From: CAYFVR01 sp046541515
Lineage (GTDB): Bacteria; Desulfobacterota; Desulfobacteria; Desulfobacterales; Desulfococcaceae
Length of the DNA: 33,673 nt
Direction of reading: 5' to 3'
Assembly: GCA_046541515.1 (NCBI GenBank)
Contig: JBKHDD010000035.1
Span: 1-33,673, forward strand
In this document: positions 1 to 8,232 of the stretch, piece by piece
How positions within the stretch are numbered: position 1 is the stretch's first letter
Layout: each line of letters begins with the position of its first letter
Program-made: the position numbers and the translations under genes
The notes under the pieces: model-generated
What the model was told of the DNA's origin: nothing
Seen by the model: the letters and a program-made list of their open reading frames with translations, nothing else
The model's database searches: none

Positions 1-1862
1 TTGCCGGTTTCGCGGATGGGAATGCCGCCGGCGTAAGCGGCGGGCGTAAATTGGGCCCGCCCTTCGGAATTGACGAACAGGCCGCCGGTCTCGAAAAGGC
101 TCAGGGAGGGGATGAACACGTCCGCCCGTTCCACGACGGGGGAGGCGACGTAGTCCATCGCCACCAACATTTCCAGTTTTTCCAGGGCCGCTTCCAGCCG
201 TTTCCGGTCCGGGAAGCGTTCAAACAAATCGGCCTCGGCGACGACCAGCGCCTTCACCTTTCCGCCTTCCACCGCTCCCAGAACCGCTTCCCAAGAGGAA
301 AGGTCCGCGTCGATCAGCCCCGCGCCGAATGCGTTGGCACCGGGGAGCAAAAGGGAAATCCCGGCATGTTTGCCGGTGGCGCGAAGAAGGCGAACCGTCT
401 CGCCCGCAACGGTCGGGAGATCGGGACCGGCCAGATCCGTGCCGCAGAGAACGGCGGGGCGCCGGCTGTTTTTCAGGGCGTCGGCGACGGGCGCAATTCG
501 CGCCTGAATCGATTCCGGCAGGTGCGCCGCTTCGGGCAAGGCCGCGTCGGACGGAAGGTCAACGGCGGATTGGAGCAAGGCCGCCACGGCCGCGCCCGTC
601 ATTTCGGGCAAAATCGGCAGGTGATGAAAATCGAAGGGCAGCTCCACCGGGCGCGGATCGATCACCGCAACAGTCGCGCCGGCTCGCACCGCCTGGCGCA
701 GGGCCAGGGCGGACATGGGCGCTTCGGACAGCGGGTCCGCGCCGATGACCAGGGCGAAATCGACCTTCTCCAGCTCGCGGAGGGAAAGCGCCGTGTCCGG
801 GGTCCACGCGGCCAGCGCGTTTTGGATGGTCGCCGCTTCCGTCGCCGTTGGAAACAGGGCCGGTCCTTTCCATCCATTATTTCGGACGGCCGCCGTGAGG
901 GCGCCGAGGGTATCCAGCCCGGAGCGGGCCGATCCGACGACGGCGACCGATTCCGGCTTGGTTCCGGCCAGGCGATCCGTCGCGGCCCGGACGGCTTCCG
1001 CCGGGGAGGTCCGTTTGCCGTCCACCAGGCCCATCCGGGGACGATCCGGCCGGTTGGCGTAGCCGTATCCGTACCGGCCCCGGTCGCAGAGGAAATGGCC
1101 GTTGATGTCGGCGGAGTAGGCCGCTTCCATCCGGACCACCTCCCGATACCGGGCCAGCGTCGTGGTGTGGCAGCCCAGGCCGCAGTGGATGCAGAAGGAC
1201 GGGGTTCGCTGGAAATCCCAGCGCCGGCCTTTGTAGCGGGAGGGCTTGTCGGTGTAGACGCCGGTGGGGCAGATGTCGATGATGTTTCCCGCGAAGGGGC
1301 TTTCCAGCGTGCCGGATTCCTGGCGGCCGAAATAGACGCGATTGGCGATGCCGGTGACGCCCAGATCCTTGTAGCCGCTGAATTCCTGGTAATAGCGGGA
1401 ACACCGGTAGCACTGGATGCACCGGTTCATCTCGTGGGCGACCAGCGGGCCGAGGTCCTGGTCGACGTGGGTCCGTTTGGGGCCTTTGTAGCGGCGGATG
1501 GAATGGTTGCCCGAGACGGTCAGGTCCTGGAGCAGGCAGTGGCCGCCCTCGTCGCAGACCGGGCAGTCGTGGGGATGGTGGAGCATGAGCCATTCGATGA
1601 CGTGGCGGCGGAAATCGACGGCTTCGGGATCGACGGTGGAAACCACCATGTCGTCCTTGGCGTCGATCATGCACGACATCTGGATGCCCTTGACCGGACC
1701 TTCCAGCAGTTTCACGGCGCAGACCCGACAGGCCCCCACCGAGCCCAAGGCCGGGTGGTAACAGAAACGGGGAATCACGATGCCGAGCTGTTCGGCGGCG
1801 TCGATGACCTTGGTCCCCTCGGGGACTTCGATTTCCTGATCGTCAATTACGAGCTTCGGCAT
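1..1862 (-). CDS. nuoG: NADH-quinone oxidoreductase subunit G (complex I), 3' end cut by window
   Basis: Iron-sulfur subunit of the peripheral arm of complex I, carrying electrons from NuoF toward NuoB. My reading of the minus strand from the ATG at 1862 stays open to base 1 (about 620 codons), so the C-terminus lies outside the window. It begins MPKLVIDDQEIEVPEGTKV, a 2Fe-2S ferredoxin fold, with CYHPALGSVGACRVC for cluster N1b. Next come HHPHDCPVCDEGGHC (N5 type, with one His ligand) and CIQCYRC (N4). A further CIHCGLGC followed 27 residues later by Cys matches the ligand spacing of cluster N7, which only some bacterial NuoG proteins keep. A molybdopterin-oxidoreductase-like fold follows. 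It is the last nuo gene visible in this operon and starts 53 bases after hicA. The plus-strand reading frame covering the same bases is a GC-driven shadow. Confidence 0.95.
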   Translation of the reverse strand, partial: MPKLVIDDQEIEVPEGTKVIDAAEQLGIVIPRFCYHPALGSVGACRVCAVKLLEGPVKGIQMSCMIDAKDDMVVSTVDPEAVDFRRHVIEWLMLHHPHDCPVCDEGGHCLLQDLTVSGNHSIRRYKGPKRTHVDQDLGPLVAHEMNRCIQCYRCSRYYQEFSGYKDLGVTGIANRVYFGRQESGTLESPFAGNIIDICPTGVYTDKPSRYKGRRWDFQRTPSFCIHCGLGCHTTTLARYREVVRMEAAYSADINGHFLCDRGRYGYGYANRPDRPRMGLVDGKRTSPAEAVRAATDRLAGTKPESVAVVGSARSGLDTLGALTAAVRNNGWKGPALFPTATEAATIQNALAAWTPDTALSLRELEKVDFALVIGADPLSEAPMSALALRQAVRAGATVAVIDPRPVELPFDFHHLPILPEMTGAAVAALLQSAVDLPSDAALPEAAHLPESIQARIAPVADALKNSRRPAVLCGTDLAGPDLPTVAGETVRLLRATGKHAGISLLLPGANAFGAGLIDADLSSWEAVLGAVEGGKVKALVVAEADLFERFPDRKRLEAALEKLEMLVAMDYVASPVVERADVFIPSLSLFETGGLFVNSEGRAQFTPAAYAGGIPIRETG

Positions 1863-1915
1863 ATTGTATCCCACGGACCTTCTTGAACATGCCGCGAGGC
1901 GGTTCGTTTGGTTTT

Positions 1916-2137
1916 CTAGGCTTCAAATTCGGTTCGGGGAATTCCGGATTGGCGGATAATCCCGCTCAAGGTTCCAGTCCGAACCTGCGGATGATCTGGG
2001 ACTGGAACCGTAATTTTTCCATCTTTTGCGGACTTTTGAAGGACGATATGGCTCCCCCGCCTTCGGACTTCCTTGAATCCATGTTTTTGGAGAATTTTGC
2101 AGATTTCTTTACCGGAAAAAATCCCGAGTCTACCCAA
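1916..2137 (-). CDS. hicA: HicA-family mRNA interferase toxin
   Basis: Predicted toxin of a HicAB type II toxin-antitoxin pair; HicA proteins have a dsRNA-binding-like fold and cleave mRNA. From the TTG at 2137 the protein is 73 residues and begins MGRLGIFSGKEICKILQKHG. It carries the family hallmarks SGKE near the start, RRRGSHIVLQK with the catalytic His, and a GTLSGIIRQSGI helix near the end. I prefer this TTG because it gives the usual HicA N-terminus and has GAGG six bases upstream. A TTG at 2143 is a possible alternative, and a longer frame up to 2194 would run deep into hicB. The start overlaps the end of hicB by 8 bases, which suggests translational coupling. The local sequence is more AT-rich than the flanking nuo genes, consistent with acquisition. 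Confidence 0.85.
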   Translation of the reverse strand: MGRLGIFSGKEICKILQKHGFKEVRRRGSHIVLQKSAKDGKITVPVPDHPQVRTGTLSGIIRQSGIPRTEFEA

Positions 2138-2345
2138 CGGCAACCTCAAGTTGAGTAACGTAAACCTCATCATGAAGTCGGCGCTGAATTTCATCTTGGT
2201 CGGCGCACTCGAAAAACAGTTCCAAAGCTTCCGTTAAATTCGCTTTGGCGGATTCGACCGTATCTCCCTGACTTACGATATCGAGTTCGGGGCAAAGGGC
2301 GACATATCCGTCATCTTCCCGTTCAATGATTGCGGTCAACCTCAT
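2130..2345 (-). CDS. hicB: HicB-family antitoxin (short form)
   Basis: Predicted antitoxin partner of the adjacent HicA. The 71-residue protein MRLTAIIEREDDGYVALCPE... shows the HicB core: a strand, then GYVALCPELDIVSQGDTVESA and a helix ANLTEALELFFE. This is the partial RNase H-like fold that binds and blocks HicA. The separate C-terminal ribbon-helix-helix or HTH domain of longer HicB proteins is absent, so it may not autoregulate by DNA binding alone. A strong AGGAGG lies seven bases upstream of the ATG. The antitoxin is encoded first and overlaps the toxin. It starts 48 bases after nuoF ends on the same strand, so it is probably cotranscribed with nuo unless it has its own promoter; I could not identify one in the 48-base gap. 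Confidence 0.87.
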   Translation of the reverse strand: MRLTAIIEREDDGYVALCPELDIVSQGDTVESAKANLTEALELFFECADQDEIQRRLHDEVYVTQLEVAVG

Positions 2346-2393
2346 GGGCTACCTCCTTTGGCGCACGGTTCAATCCGTAACGCCTTCCGCCGA

Positions 2394-3683
2394 TCATTTG
2401 CGCGCGTCCGCCAACGGACACCGCTTCAACCGGATATGCTCCCGCACTTCGTCCTCGAAAAATTCCAGGAGGCTTTGCACCGGACCCATGGCGCCGGGGG
2501 CGAAGGCGCAGTAGGCGTTCCAGAGATAGCGGCCGTGGGTGCGGAGCATGTCGATCATCTCCTCTTCGCCCTCGCCGGTTTCGATCCGGCGCAGCACGTC
2601 CCGGATGTAGGGCAGTCCTTCCCGGCAGGGCGTACACCAGCCGCAGGATTCCCGGGCGAAGAACTCGGTCAGGTTCAGCGTGGCGGCCACCATGCAGTCG
2701 GTTTCGTCGAAGACCATGATGGCGCCGGTGCCCAGCCGCTGCCCTTCGTCCTTCAGGCTCTGGAAGTCCATGGGGATGTCGTAATACTGCTTCGGCAGAA
2801 ATCCGGTGGAGGCGCCGCCCGGCAGACAGGCTTTGTACGCCTTTCCGTCCTTCATGCCCCCGGCGTGTTTCTCGATGATCTCGCTCAGCGGAATTCCCAT
2901 GGGCAATTCGTAGCAGCCTGGTTTGTTAACCCGGCCGCTGATGGCGAAAACTTTGGTCCCGGCCCCTTTTTCCGTCAGCGCCAGCCCCTTGAACCAGTCC
3001 GCGCCCTTGCGGAGAATGTGGGGCATGCAACAAAGCGTTTCCACGTTCTGCACCAGCGTCGGCAGGTCCCACAAGCCCTGGACGGTGGGATAGGGCGGCG
3101 GCTGCTTGGGGTTGGGCCGCTTGCCCATCAGGGCGTTGAGCTGGGCCGTCACCTCGCCGCAGATGTAGCGCCCGCCGCTGCGGTGAACGTCGATGTCGAA
3201 GCTGAAATCGGAGCCGAGGATGTTCTCGCCCAAATACCCGGCGTCCCGGGCCACCTGCACCTCCCGCTCCAGAATGCGGGCCGCGCTTTCGTATTCCGGC
3301 CGGATGAAGATGATGCCCTTTTCGGCCCGCACGGAGTAGGCCGCCAGGATCATCCCCTCGATGAGCTGGTGCGGATCGGCGTGGATCAGCACCCGGTCCT
3401 TGAAGGTGCCCGGCTCCATCTCGTCGGCGTTGCAGACCATGTAGCGGGGAAAGGGGGCGTCCTCGGGCACCGTGGACATCTTGAGCCCGGCGGGAAAGGC
3501 CGCGCCGCCGCGTCCCAGCAGGATGGCGTTGTTGATTTCCTGCTGAACGTCCCGGTATTCCCGGTCTTTCAGGGCGGTGGTCGCCGCTTCGTATCCGCCG
3601 CCGGCGCGGTATTCTTCGAGGGTGGCGATCCGGTCGGGTTTCCGGTTTTGCAGCAGAACCTGTGGGTGCGTGGGGGAAGACAT
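2394..3683 (-). CDS. nuoF: NADH-quinone oxidoreductase subunit F
   Basis: NADH-oxidising flavoprotein subunit of complex I, binding NADH, FMN and the N3 4Fe-4S cluster. The 429-residue length is normal for the family. LLGRGGAAFPAGLK is the NADH/FMN-binding glycine-rich motif, and ESCGWCTPCREG plus a downstream Cys (NAYCAFAPGA) supply the N3 ligands. The usual GEETAL segment reads ICGEVTAQLNALMG, so the second Glu of this motif is Val. Related HndC- and NuoF-like proteins also vary here, so this is a note and not evidence of inactivity. The start lies 8 bases after nuoE, behind AGGAAA. It forms the NADH module with NuoE and NuoG. Confidence 0.96.
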   Translation of the reverse strand: MSSPTHPQVLLQNRKPDRIATLEEYRAGGGYEAATTALKDREYRDVQQEINNAILLGRGGAAFPAGLKMSTVPEDAPFPRYMVCNADEMEPGTFKDRVLIHADPHQLIEGMILAAYSVRAEKGIIFIRPEYESAARILEREVQVARDAGYLGENILGSDFSFDIDVHRSGGRYICGEVTAQLNALMGKRPNPKQPPPYPTVQGLWDLPTLVQNVETLCCMPHILRKGADWFKGLALTEKGAGTKVFAISGRVNKPGCYELPMGIPLSEIIEKHAGGMKDGKAYKACLPGGASTGFLPKQYYDIPMDFQSLKDEGQRLGTGAIMVFDETDCMVAATLNLTEFFARESCGWCTPCREGLPYIRDVLRRIETGEGEEEMIDMLRTHGRYLWNAYCAFAPGAMGPVQSLLEFFEDEVREHIRLKRCPLADARK

Positions 3684-3691
3684 GGCGTTTC

Positions 3692-4225
3692 CTAAGCGGT
3701 GGCGGAAGTTTCGGCCGGGGCCGGAGCCTGGGAGATTTCAGCGGCCTCGGCGCGAAGACGGTCCAGAAGCTCGTCCAGGCTGTCCGGGGTCAGCGGGCCG
3801 TATGCCTCGCGGTTCACCAAAATGGCCGGAGACCGGTCGCAGTAGCCGATGCAGCAGACCGGCAAGAGCGTGAACAGCCCGTCCGGGGTGGTTTCGCCCA
3901 TGGCGACGCCCAGCCGCCGGCACAATTCGTCCCGCAGAGAATCGGCCCCGTCCATCCAGCAGATTACGCTGTCGCAGATGTGGATGACGTACTTGCCCAC
4001 TGGCTCGCGATAAATAAAGGTATAGAAGGTGGCCAGCTCCTCGGCCTCCAGGGGGCTCATGCCCACCATCGCGGCGGCTTCGCGGAGGCCGGCGTCGCTC
4101 AGGTAGCCGTCCCGCTCCTGGATGGCGAACATGACGTCGATGGCCAGTTCGCGGGGATGGGAGACGGTCCGGACCTTTTCGGCCAGGGTCGCCAGAGAAT
4201 TTTCGACGGGTTCCGGGGTCGGCAT
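3692..4225 (-). CDS. nuoE: NADH-quinone oxidoreductase subunit E
   Basis: Thioredoxin-fold 2Fe-2S subunit (cluster N1a) of the complex I NADH module, 177 residues. The helical N-terminus ends in a GYLSDAGLREAA segment. ATFYTFIYREPVGKY leads into the cluster site, where CDSVIC and CCIGYCD supply the ligand pairs (C-x4-C and C-x3-C). The C-terminal tail after LDELLDRLRAEAAE is Ala/Pro-rich and probably disordered. It lies 19 bases downstream of nuoBCD and 8 bases upstream of nuoF on the same strand, the usual E-F order. The ribosome binding site (AGGACG) is only fair. Confidence 0.95.
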   Translation of the reverse strand: MPTPEPVENSLATLAEKVRTVSHPRELAIDVMFAIQERDGYLSDAGLREAAAMVGMSPLEAEELATFYTFIYREPVGKYVIHICDSVICWMDGADSLRDELCRRLGVAMGETTPDGLFTLLPVCCIGYCDRSPAILVNREAYGPLTPDSLDELLDRLRAEAAEISQAPAPAETSATA

Positions 4226-4244
4226 GGATCGTCCTGTTCGGTCG

Positions 4245-6614
4245 CTATCGGTCGATGTCGGGAAGAATATAGTCGATGGAGCCGATGATGGCGATGAGGT
4301 CCGAGATGGACCAGCCCCGGGCCAGCAGCGGCATGACCTGCACGTTGGGAAATCCCGGCGAGCGGACCCGCATGCGGTAGGCGTAGCCGAGGCCGTCGCT
4401 GACCACGTGGTAGCCCTGCTCGCCCCGGGGAATCTCGCAGGAGGCGTAGGCCTCCCCGCGCGGGACTTTCGCCCCCCGGGTCACGTTCAGGTAATGGTGG
4501 ATCAGGCTCTCGATGTCGTGGAGCATGTCCTTGCGGTCGGGCACGGCGTAGCGGTAGTCGTCCGTGACCACCCGGCCCTCCGGCATGTTGGCGGCGCATT
4601 GTTTGATGATCCGCAGGCTCTGGCGCATTTCCTCCACCCGGACGAGATACCGGTCGTAGCAATCGCCATGGGTCGCCGTGGGCACTTCGAAATCGAAATT
4701 CTCGTAGCCGGAGTAGGGGATGTTTTTCCGCAGATCCCAGTTCATCCCGCAGGCCCGAAGATTGGGTCCGGAGACGCCCCAGTCGATGGCGTCGTCCAGG
4801 GAAATTTTCCCGATGCCCACGGTTCGGGCTTTGAAGATCGGATTTTTGGTGACCAGCGATTCATACTCCGCCAGCCGATCCAGGAAGATGGAGGTGAAAT
4901 GATCCACCGCCGCCTTCCAGCCCTCGGGCAGGTCCAGGGCCACGCCGCCGATGCGGAAGAAGCTGGGGTGCAGCCGTCCGCCGGTGATCAGCTCCACGAT
5001 GTCCAGGAGGATCTCCCGCTCCCGGAAGGTGTAAAAGGTCGGCGTCATGGCCCCCACGTCGTGGGCCAGGGTGCCGAAATAGACCAGATGGTTGCTGATG
5101 CGGAACAGCTCCGAGAGCATGACGCGGATGACCTGGGCTCGCTCGGGCACTTTCACCCCGGCCAGTTTTTCCACCGCCAGAACGTAGGGCAGGTTGTTGG
5201 CCGCGCCGGCCAGATAGTCCACCCGGTCGGTGTAGGGGATGAACTGGTTCCAGAGCTGTCGCTCGCCGATCTTTTCCACGGCCCGGTGGTGGTAGCCGAT
5301 CTCCATCTCCAGCTCGGCGATCTCCTCGCCGCGCAGGGTGGCCACGTAGCGGAGCAGGCCGTGGGTGGAGACGTGGTGCGGCCCGATGTTGATGACCATT
5401 TCCTCGTCGCCGCCGTCGCGCCGCACGTAAACCCCGCCGTCCGGCGGCTGGAGGTTTCGGGCGTCGTCGTGGGTGTAGGGCGCCATGTCGGTGGCCCGGC
5501 CGGGATGGCTTTTGCGGAGTGGATGGCCCTCCCAGTGCTCCGGCATGAGAATGCGGCGAAGATTCGGATGGCCGTCGAACCGGACGCCGAACATGTCGAA
5601 GACTTCCCGCTCGTACCAGTTGGCCGAGGGCCAGAGATCGGTGATACTTTTCGTTTGCGGGGAATCGCCGGAAAGCGGCGTCTTGATCCGGATGCGGGTG
5701 GCCGGTTCGAAGGCCAGCAGGCTGTAGCTGAGGGTGTAGTCGGGATATTGGTCCCGATTCCGCCGGGCCGATTCGTCGATGGCGGTCAGGTCTTCCAGCC
5801 GTCGAAACCGGGGCGTCGCCTCGTGCTTGAGGTAGCGAAGCACCTCGGGGACCCGCGCCTCGTCCACCTCCACCGTGAGCATGTCGGAGGTGTGGGGCGT
5901 CTGCTTCACGGCCTCGCCGAACCGTTCCCGCAGGGCGTCGGCCGCGGAGGTGGACGTGTCGCCCAGCTCGATCCGGGCGGCGGGCGGCGCCCACATCCGG
6001 TCCGAACGGCTGTCGGCGAAAAAGGGCGGGGTGACGGAGTCGCCCCGGATGGCCGCGCCTTCCATGCCCGGTCCCCGGGGGTCGCGGCTCTTGGATTGGC
6101 CGTCCACCAGAATCGGCTTCACGGTGCCCTGGGTGCCGCCGCCCAGGCGAAAGACCTTTCGCGTCGGTTTTTCCTCGGCGATTTTTTCTTGAAGCATGGT
6201 CAATGCCTTGAGCACCGCCTCGGGCCGGGGCGGGCAGCCGGGAATGTAGGCGTCCACCGGGAGAATCTGGTTGACGCCCTGCACCACGCTGTAGCAGTCG
6301 TACATCCCGCCGGTGTTGGAGCAGGAGCCCATGGAGACGACCCATTTGGGCTCGGGCATTTGCTCGTACAGCCGCAGCACCACCGGGGCGATTTTTTTGA
6401 AGACGGTTCCGGAGACGATGAGCAGGTCGGCCTGCCGGGGCGAGGGGCGCAACACCTCCGCGCCGAAGCGGGCGATGTCGTAGCGCGGGGTCAGGACCGT
6501 GGCTTTTTCCACGAAGCAGCAGGAGAGGCCGAAGAACATCGGCCACAGGCTTCGGGACCGGGCCCAGTTGATGATGGCGTCCGCCGGCCGGAACAGGTCC
6601 GGGGCGGGATTCAT
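4245..6614 (-). CDS. nuoBCD: NADH-quinone oxidoreductase subunits B, C and D fused in one protein
   Basis: One 789-residue reading frame covers three complex I subunits. Residues 1-150 are NuoB: FFGLSCCFVEKAT, GSCSNTGGMYD and IPGCPPRP give the four Cys ligands (C32, C33, C98, C127) of terminal cluster N2. Residues 150-225 are a Pro/Gly/Arg-rich linker. Residues 225-395 are NuoC, with SANWYEREVFDMFGVRFDGH and RILMPEHWEGHPLRK. From about 405 to the end is NuoD, with GPHHVSTHGLLRY, EIGYHHRAVEKIGE and the C-terminal IGSIDYILPDIDR. The NuoD His and the YTDRVDY Tyr expected at the quinone pocket are present. The ATG at 6614 overlaps the nuoA stop as ATGA. The frame stays open upstream to 7043, but that part is a shadow of nuoA. 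NuoCD fusions are common and NuoBCD fusions are known but rarer. Confidence 0.95.
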   Translation of the reverse strand: MNPAPDLFRPADAIINWARSRSLWPMFFGLSCCFVEKATVLTPRYDIARFGAEVLRPSPRQADLLIVSGTVFKKIAPVVLRLYEQMPEPKWVVSMGSCSNTGGMYDCYSVVQGVNQILPVDAYIPGCPPRPEAVLKALTMLQEKIAEEKPTRKVFRLGGGTQGTVKPILVDGQSKSRDPRGPGMEGAAIRGDSVTPPFFADSRSDRMWAPPAARIELGDTSTSAADALRERFGEAVKQTPHTSDMLTVEVDEARVPEVLRYLKHEATPRFRRLEDLTAIDESARRNRDQYPDYTLSYSLLAFEPATRIRIKTPLSGDSPQTKSITDLWPSANWYEREVFDMFGVRFDGHPNLRRILMPEHWEGHPLRKSHPGRATDMAPYTHDDARNLQPPDGGVYVRRDGGDEEMVINIGPHHVSTHGLLRYVATLRGEEIAELEMEIGYHHRAVEKIGERQLWNQFIPYTDRVDYLAGAANNLPYVLAVEKLAGVKVPERAQVIRVMLSELFRISNHLVYFGTLAHDVGAMTPTFYTFREREILLDIVELITGGRLHPSFFRIGGVALDLPEGWKAAVDHFTSIFLDRLAEYESLVTKNPIFKARTVGIGKISLDDAIDWGVSGPNLRACGMNWDLRKNIPYSGYENFDFEVPTATHGDCYDRYLVRVEEMRQSLRIIKQCAANMPEGRVVTDDYRYAVPDRKDMLHDIESLIHHYLNVTRGAKVPRGEAYASCEIPRGEQGYHVVSDGLGYAYRMRVRSPGFPNVQVMPLLARGWSISDLIAIIGSIDYILPDIDR

Positions 6615-7021
6615 TTCCGGGTTGAAGAAGGTCCCCAATCCAATCCTCCCTTGCGCCAAATATAGATCAGTCCCAGCAACAGGACGAAAATGAAAAAGGA
6701 AATCTGCATCCAGCCGGCCCAGCCCAACTGCTTGTAGGAAATGGCCCAGGAGAAGATGAAGGCCCCTTCCACGTCGAAAATCAGAAAGAAGATGGCGACC
6801 AGGTAGAACGGAACGGGAAACCGCAGCCGCGCCGTGCCGGTGGGGATGATTCCGCTTTCGTACACCCGCAACTTCTCCGTCCCCGGCTTGCGGTTGCCCA
6901 GCCAGGAGGACAGAAACAAGAGGACCGCGACGATGGCGAAAACGACGAAAGTGTAGACGCCGAGGCTGAATACCCCCGGCTCCCAGGGGGACAGAGCCCC
7001 GACGGAATCGACAGGTTGCAT
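6611..7021 (-). CDS. nuoA: NADH-quinone oxidoreductase subunit A
   Basis: Small membrane subunit of complex I at the junction of the peripheral and membrane arms; 136 residues from the ATG at 7021. Three hydrophobic helices are visible: GVYTFVVFAIVAVLLFLSSW, FYLVAIFFLIFDVEGAFIF and MQISFFIFVLLLGLIYIW. The conserved loop YESGIIPTGTARLRFPVPFY and the acidic FDVEGAF motif are typical of the family. I chose the ATG at 7021 because GGAG lies five bases upstream; a GTG two codons earlier (7027) is possible. It is the first gene of the nuo operon, and its TGA overlaps the nuoB start. Confidence 0.95.
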   Translation of the reverse strand: MQPVDSVGALSPWEPGVFSLGVYTFVVFAIVAVLLFLSSWLGNRKPGTEKLRVYESGIIPTGTARLRFPVPFYLVAIFFLIFDVEGAFIFSWAISYKQLGWAGWMQISFFIFVLLLGLIYIWRKGGLDWGPSSTRK

Positions 7022-7119
7022 GGACACTCCGCGAAGGTGGCACGTTCGTTTGGCGGATGAACGAGGTAAGCGGACCGCGACGGGCGCGGGGATGGATGTC
7101 GTATTGCGAGAGCGGTGTC

Positions 7120-7149
7120 TTTATAGATGGCGGGGCGACGGTTTGTCAA
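7120..7149 (-). promoter_or_regulatory. Promoter of the nuo operon
   Basis: Read on the minus strand, a perfect TTGACA (7144-7149) is followed by an 18-base spacer and TATAAA (7120-7125). Initiation near 7113 would give a leader of about 90 bases to the nuoA start at 7021. Both hexamers agree strongly with the sigma70 consensus and the position is right. Confidence 0.75.
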
Positions 7150-8028
7150 GGGCGGAGACCGGTCCGCGCGGGATTCCGATGAACCGGGTTGAGCGCGGCC
7201 GGCGGCGGTGGGGGAATTTTTTGTTGCGCAACAGCAGAATGCCTCGTTTCTTGTTTGAACCAAAGGGGCGGCAGAGAAGCTGTTTTCAATGCCAATGGGC
7301 CTTCGATCCGTTATGGTTTTCCTTTTATGGTTGTCCTTTTTTTGAGGGGGGCCCTTGCTTTCAACGATTTAAAGGGAGGCGGATTGGTTGTCTATCGCGA
7401 CGCTGAAAAATGGCGGGCCGGCTGTAATTTTTCGTTCTTCTCGCCTTGCGGGAAGGGAGACATCCTTGTATAGTGCTCAATTTGTTTTGACGCCGGCAAT
7501 CGGACGATCCTTGAAACGGTTTGCCGTTTTTCCTCTCACTTTTTCGGTTCGCTCCCCAAATCGATTTTTCATGGCCCGTCCGGAAGCATGGGATGCGCGA
7601 ATCTGGAGGTTGAATTCTTGAGAAGCTGGAAAATTCCTGTGAAACGGGAATTTTTGTTGGACGGGAAAACCGGTTTTCGTTTTTTGCGGGGCATGAAAAA
7701 TCTCCGAGGCGTTTTGGGCGATTTCAGCTTCAGGAATCCTTTCTCGGCAAGGAAATGTCCGGCCCGAAGGGCCCCCGATCGGTTGGACGGGAGAATCGGT
7801 TCTGGCGGGCGGAGGGTCGTTGGGTCAGCGTTTTTTTCGTGGAAATTTTTGATTGGTACGTGATTTGCTTTTTGGGTGGTCTTGGAACCACAGGATGAAT
7901 CGGTCGGACGTGGCCGATTTTCGATTGTGGGCGGGGAAACGGGTGGGTTTTGTCGGGATATTCCCTTTTCAGGCAATGACGCTTCTGCAAAAAAACATGA
8001 AAAAAAAATAATGACTTGGGAAATTTGG
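7150..8028. other. Noncoding stretch between nuoA and the exported-protein genes
   Basis: No convincing gene. Short frames on both strands have no recognisable features, and the region is visibly richer in A/T than its flanks, with many T and A runs. One inverted repeat, AAAATTCC (7630-7637) with GGAATTTT (7647-7654) around a 9-base loop, ends in a short T run and could be a weak terminator. I see no tRNA, rRNA or clear riboswitch fold. A small RNA cannot be excluded. Confidence 0.5.
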
Positions 8029-8055
8029 CCTTGAATTGTGCGTCCGCCTGATATA
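8029..8055 (+). promoter_or_regulatory. Promoter-like motif upstream of first exported-protein gene
   Basis: CCTTGAAT (8029-8036), a 10-base gap, then CCTGATATA (8047-8055). Almost the same arrangement recurs at 9178-9205 upstream of the next gene, with an 11-base gap. It may be a promoter (TTGAAT and TATAT as hexamers, with an unusually short spacer) or a regulator site. It would leave a leader of about 175 bases before the start at 8233. Confidence 0.4.
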
Positions 8056-8232
8056 TGCAAAAATCCTTTTGTTTTTTTCTCCTTTCTTTCCTTTTCCCAT
8101 TTAAAGAGTTCCATCCGAAAAGCAGGTTCGAATTGCCCGGCCTTTTCCGCAGCGGCAAACCGGTTCCTCCCTTTTTGGGCGCCGGGACGGAGGGGGAAAC
8201 CAAACAATGCGAATATTGTGGGAGTGCGCCTG

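Noticed and set aside
51..1886. 611-codon plus-strand open frame opposite nuoG
   Set aside because: The translation has no family features and the minus strand reads as intact NuoG; long antisense frames are expected in GC-rich coding DNA.
4122..6665. 847-codon plus-strand open frame opposite nuoE-nuoBCD
   Set aside because: Low-complexity His/Gly/Asp-rich translation, a shadow of nuoBCD on the other strand.
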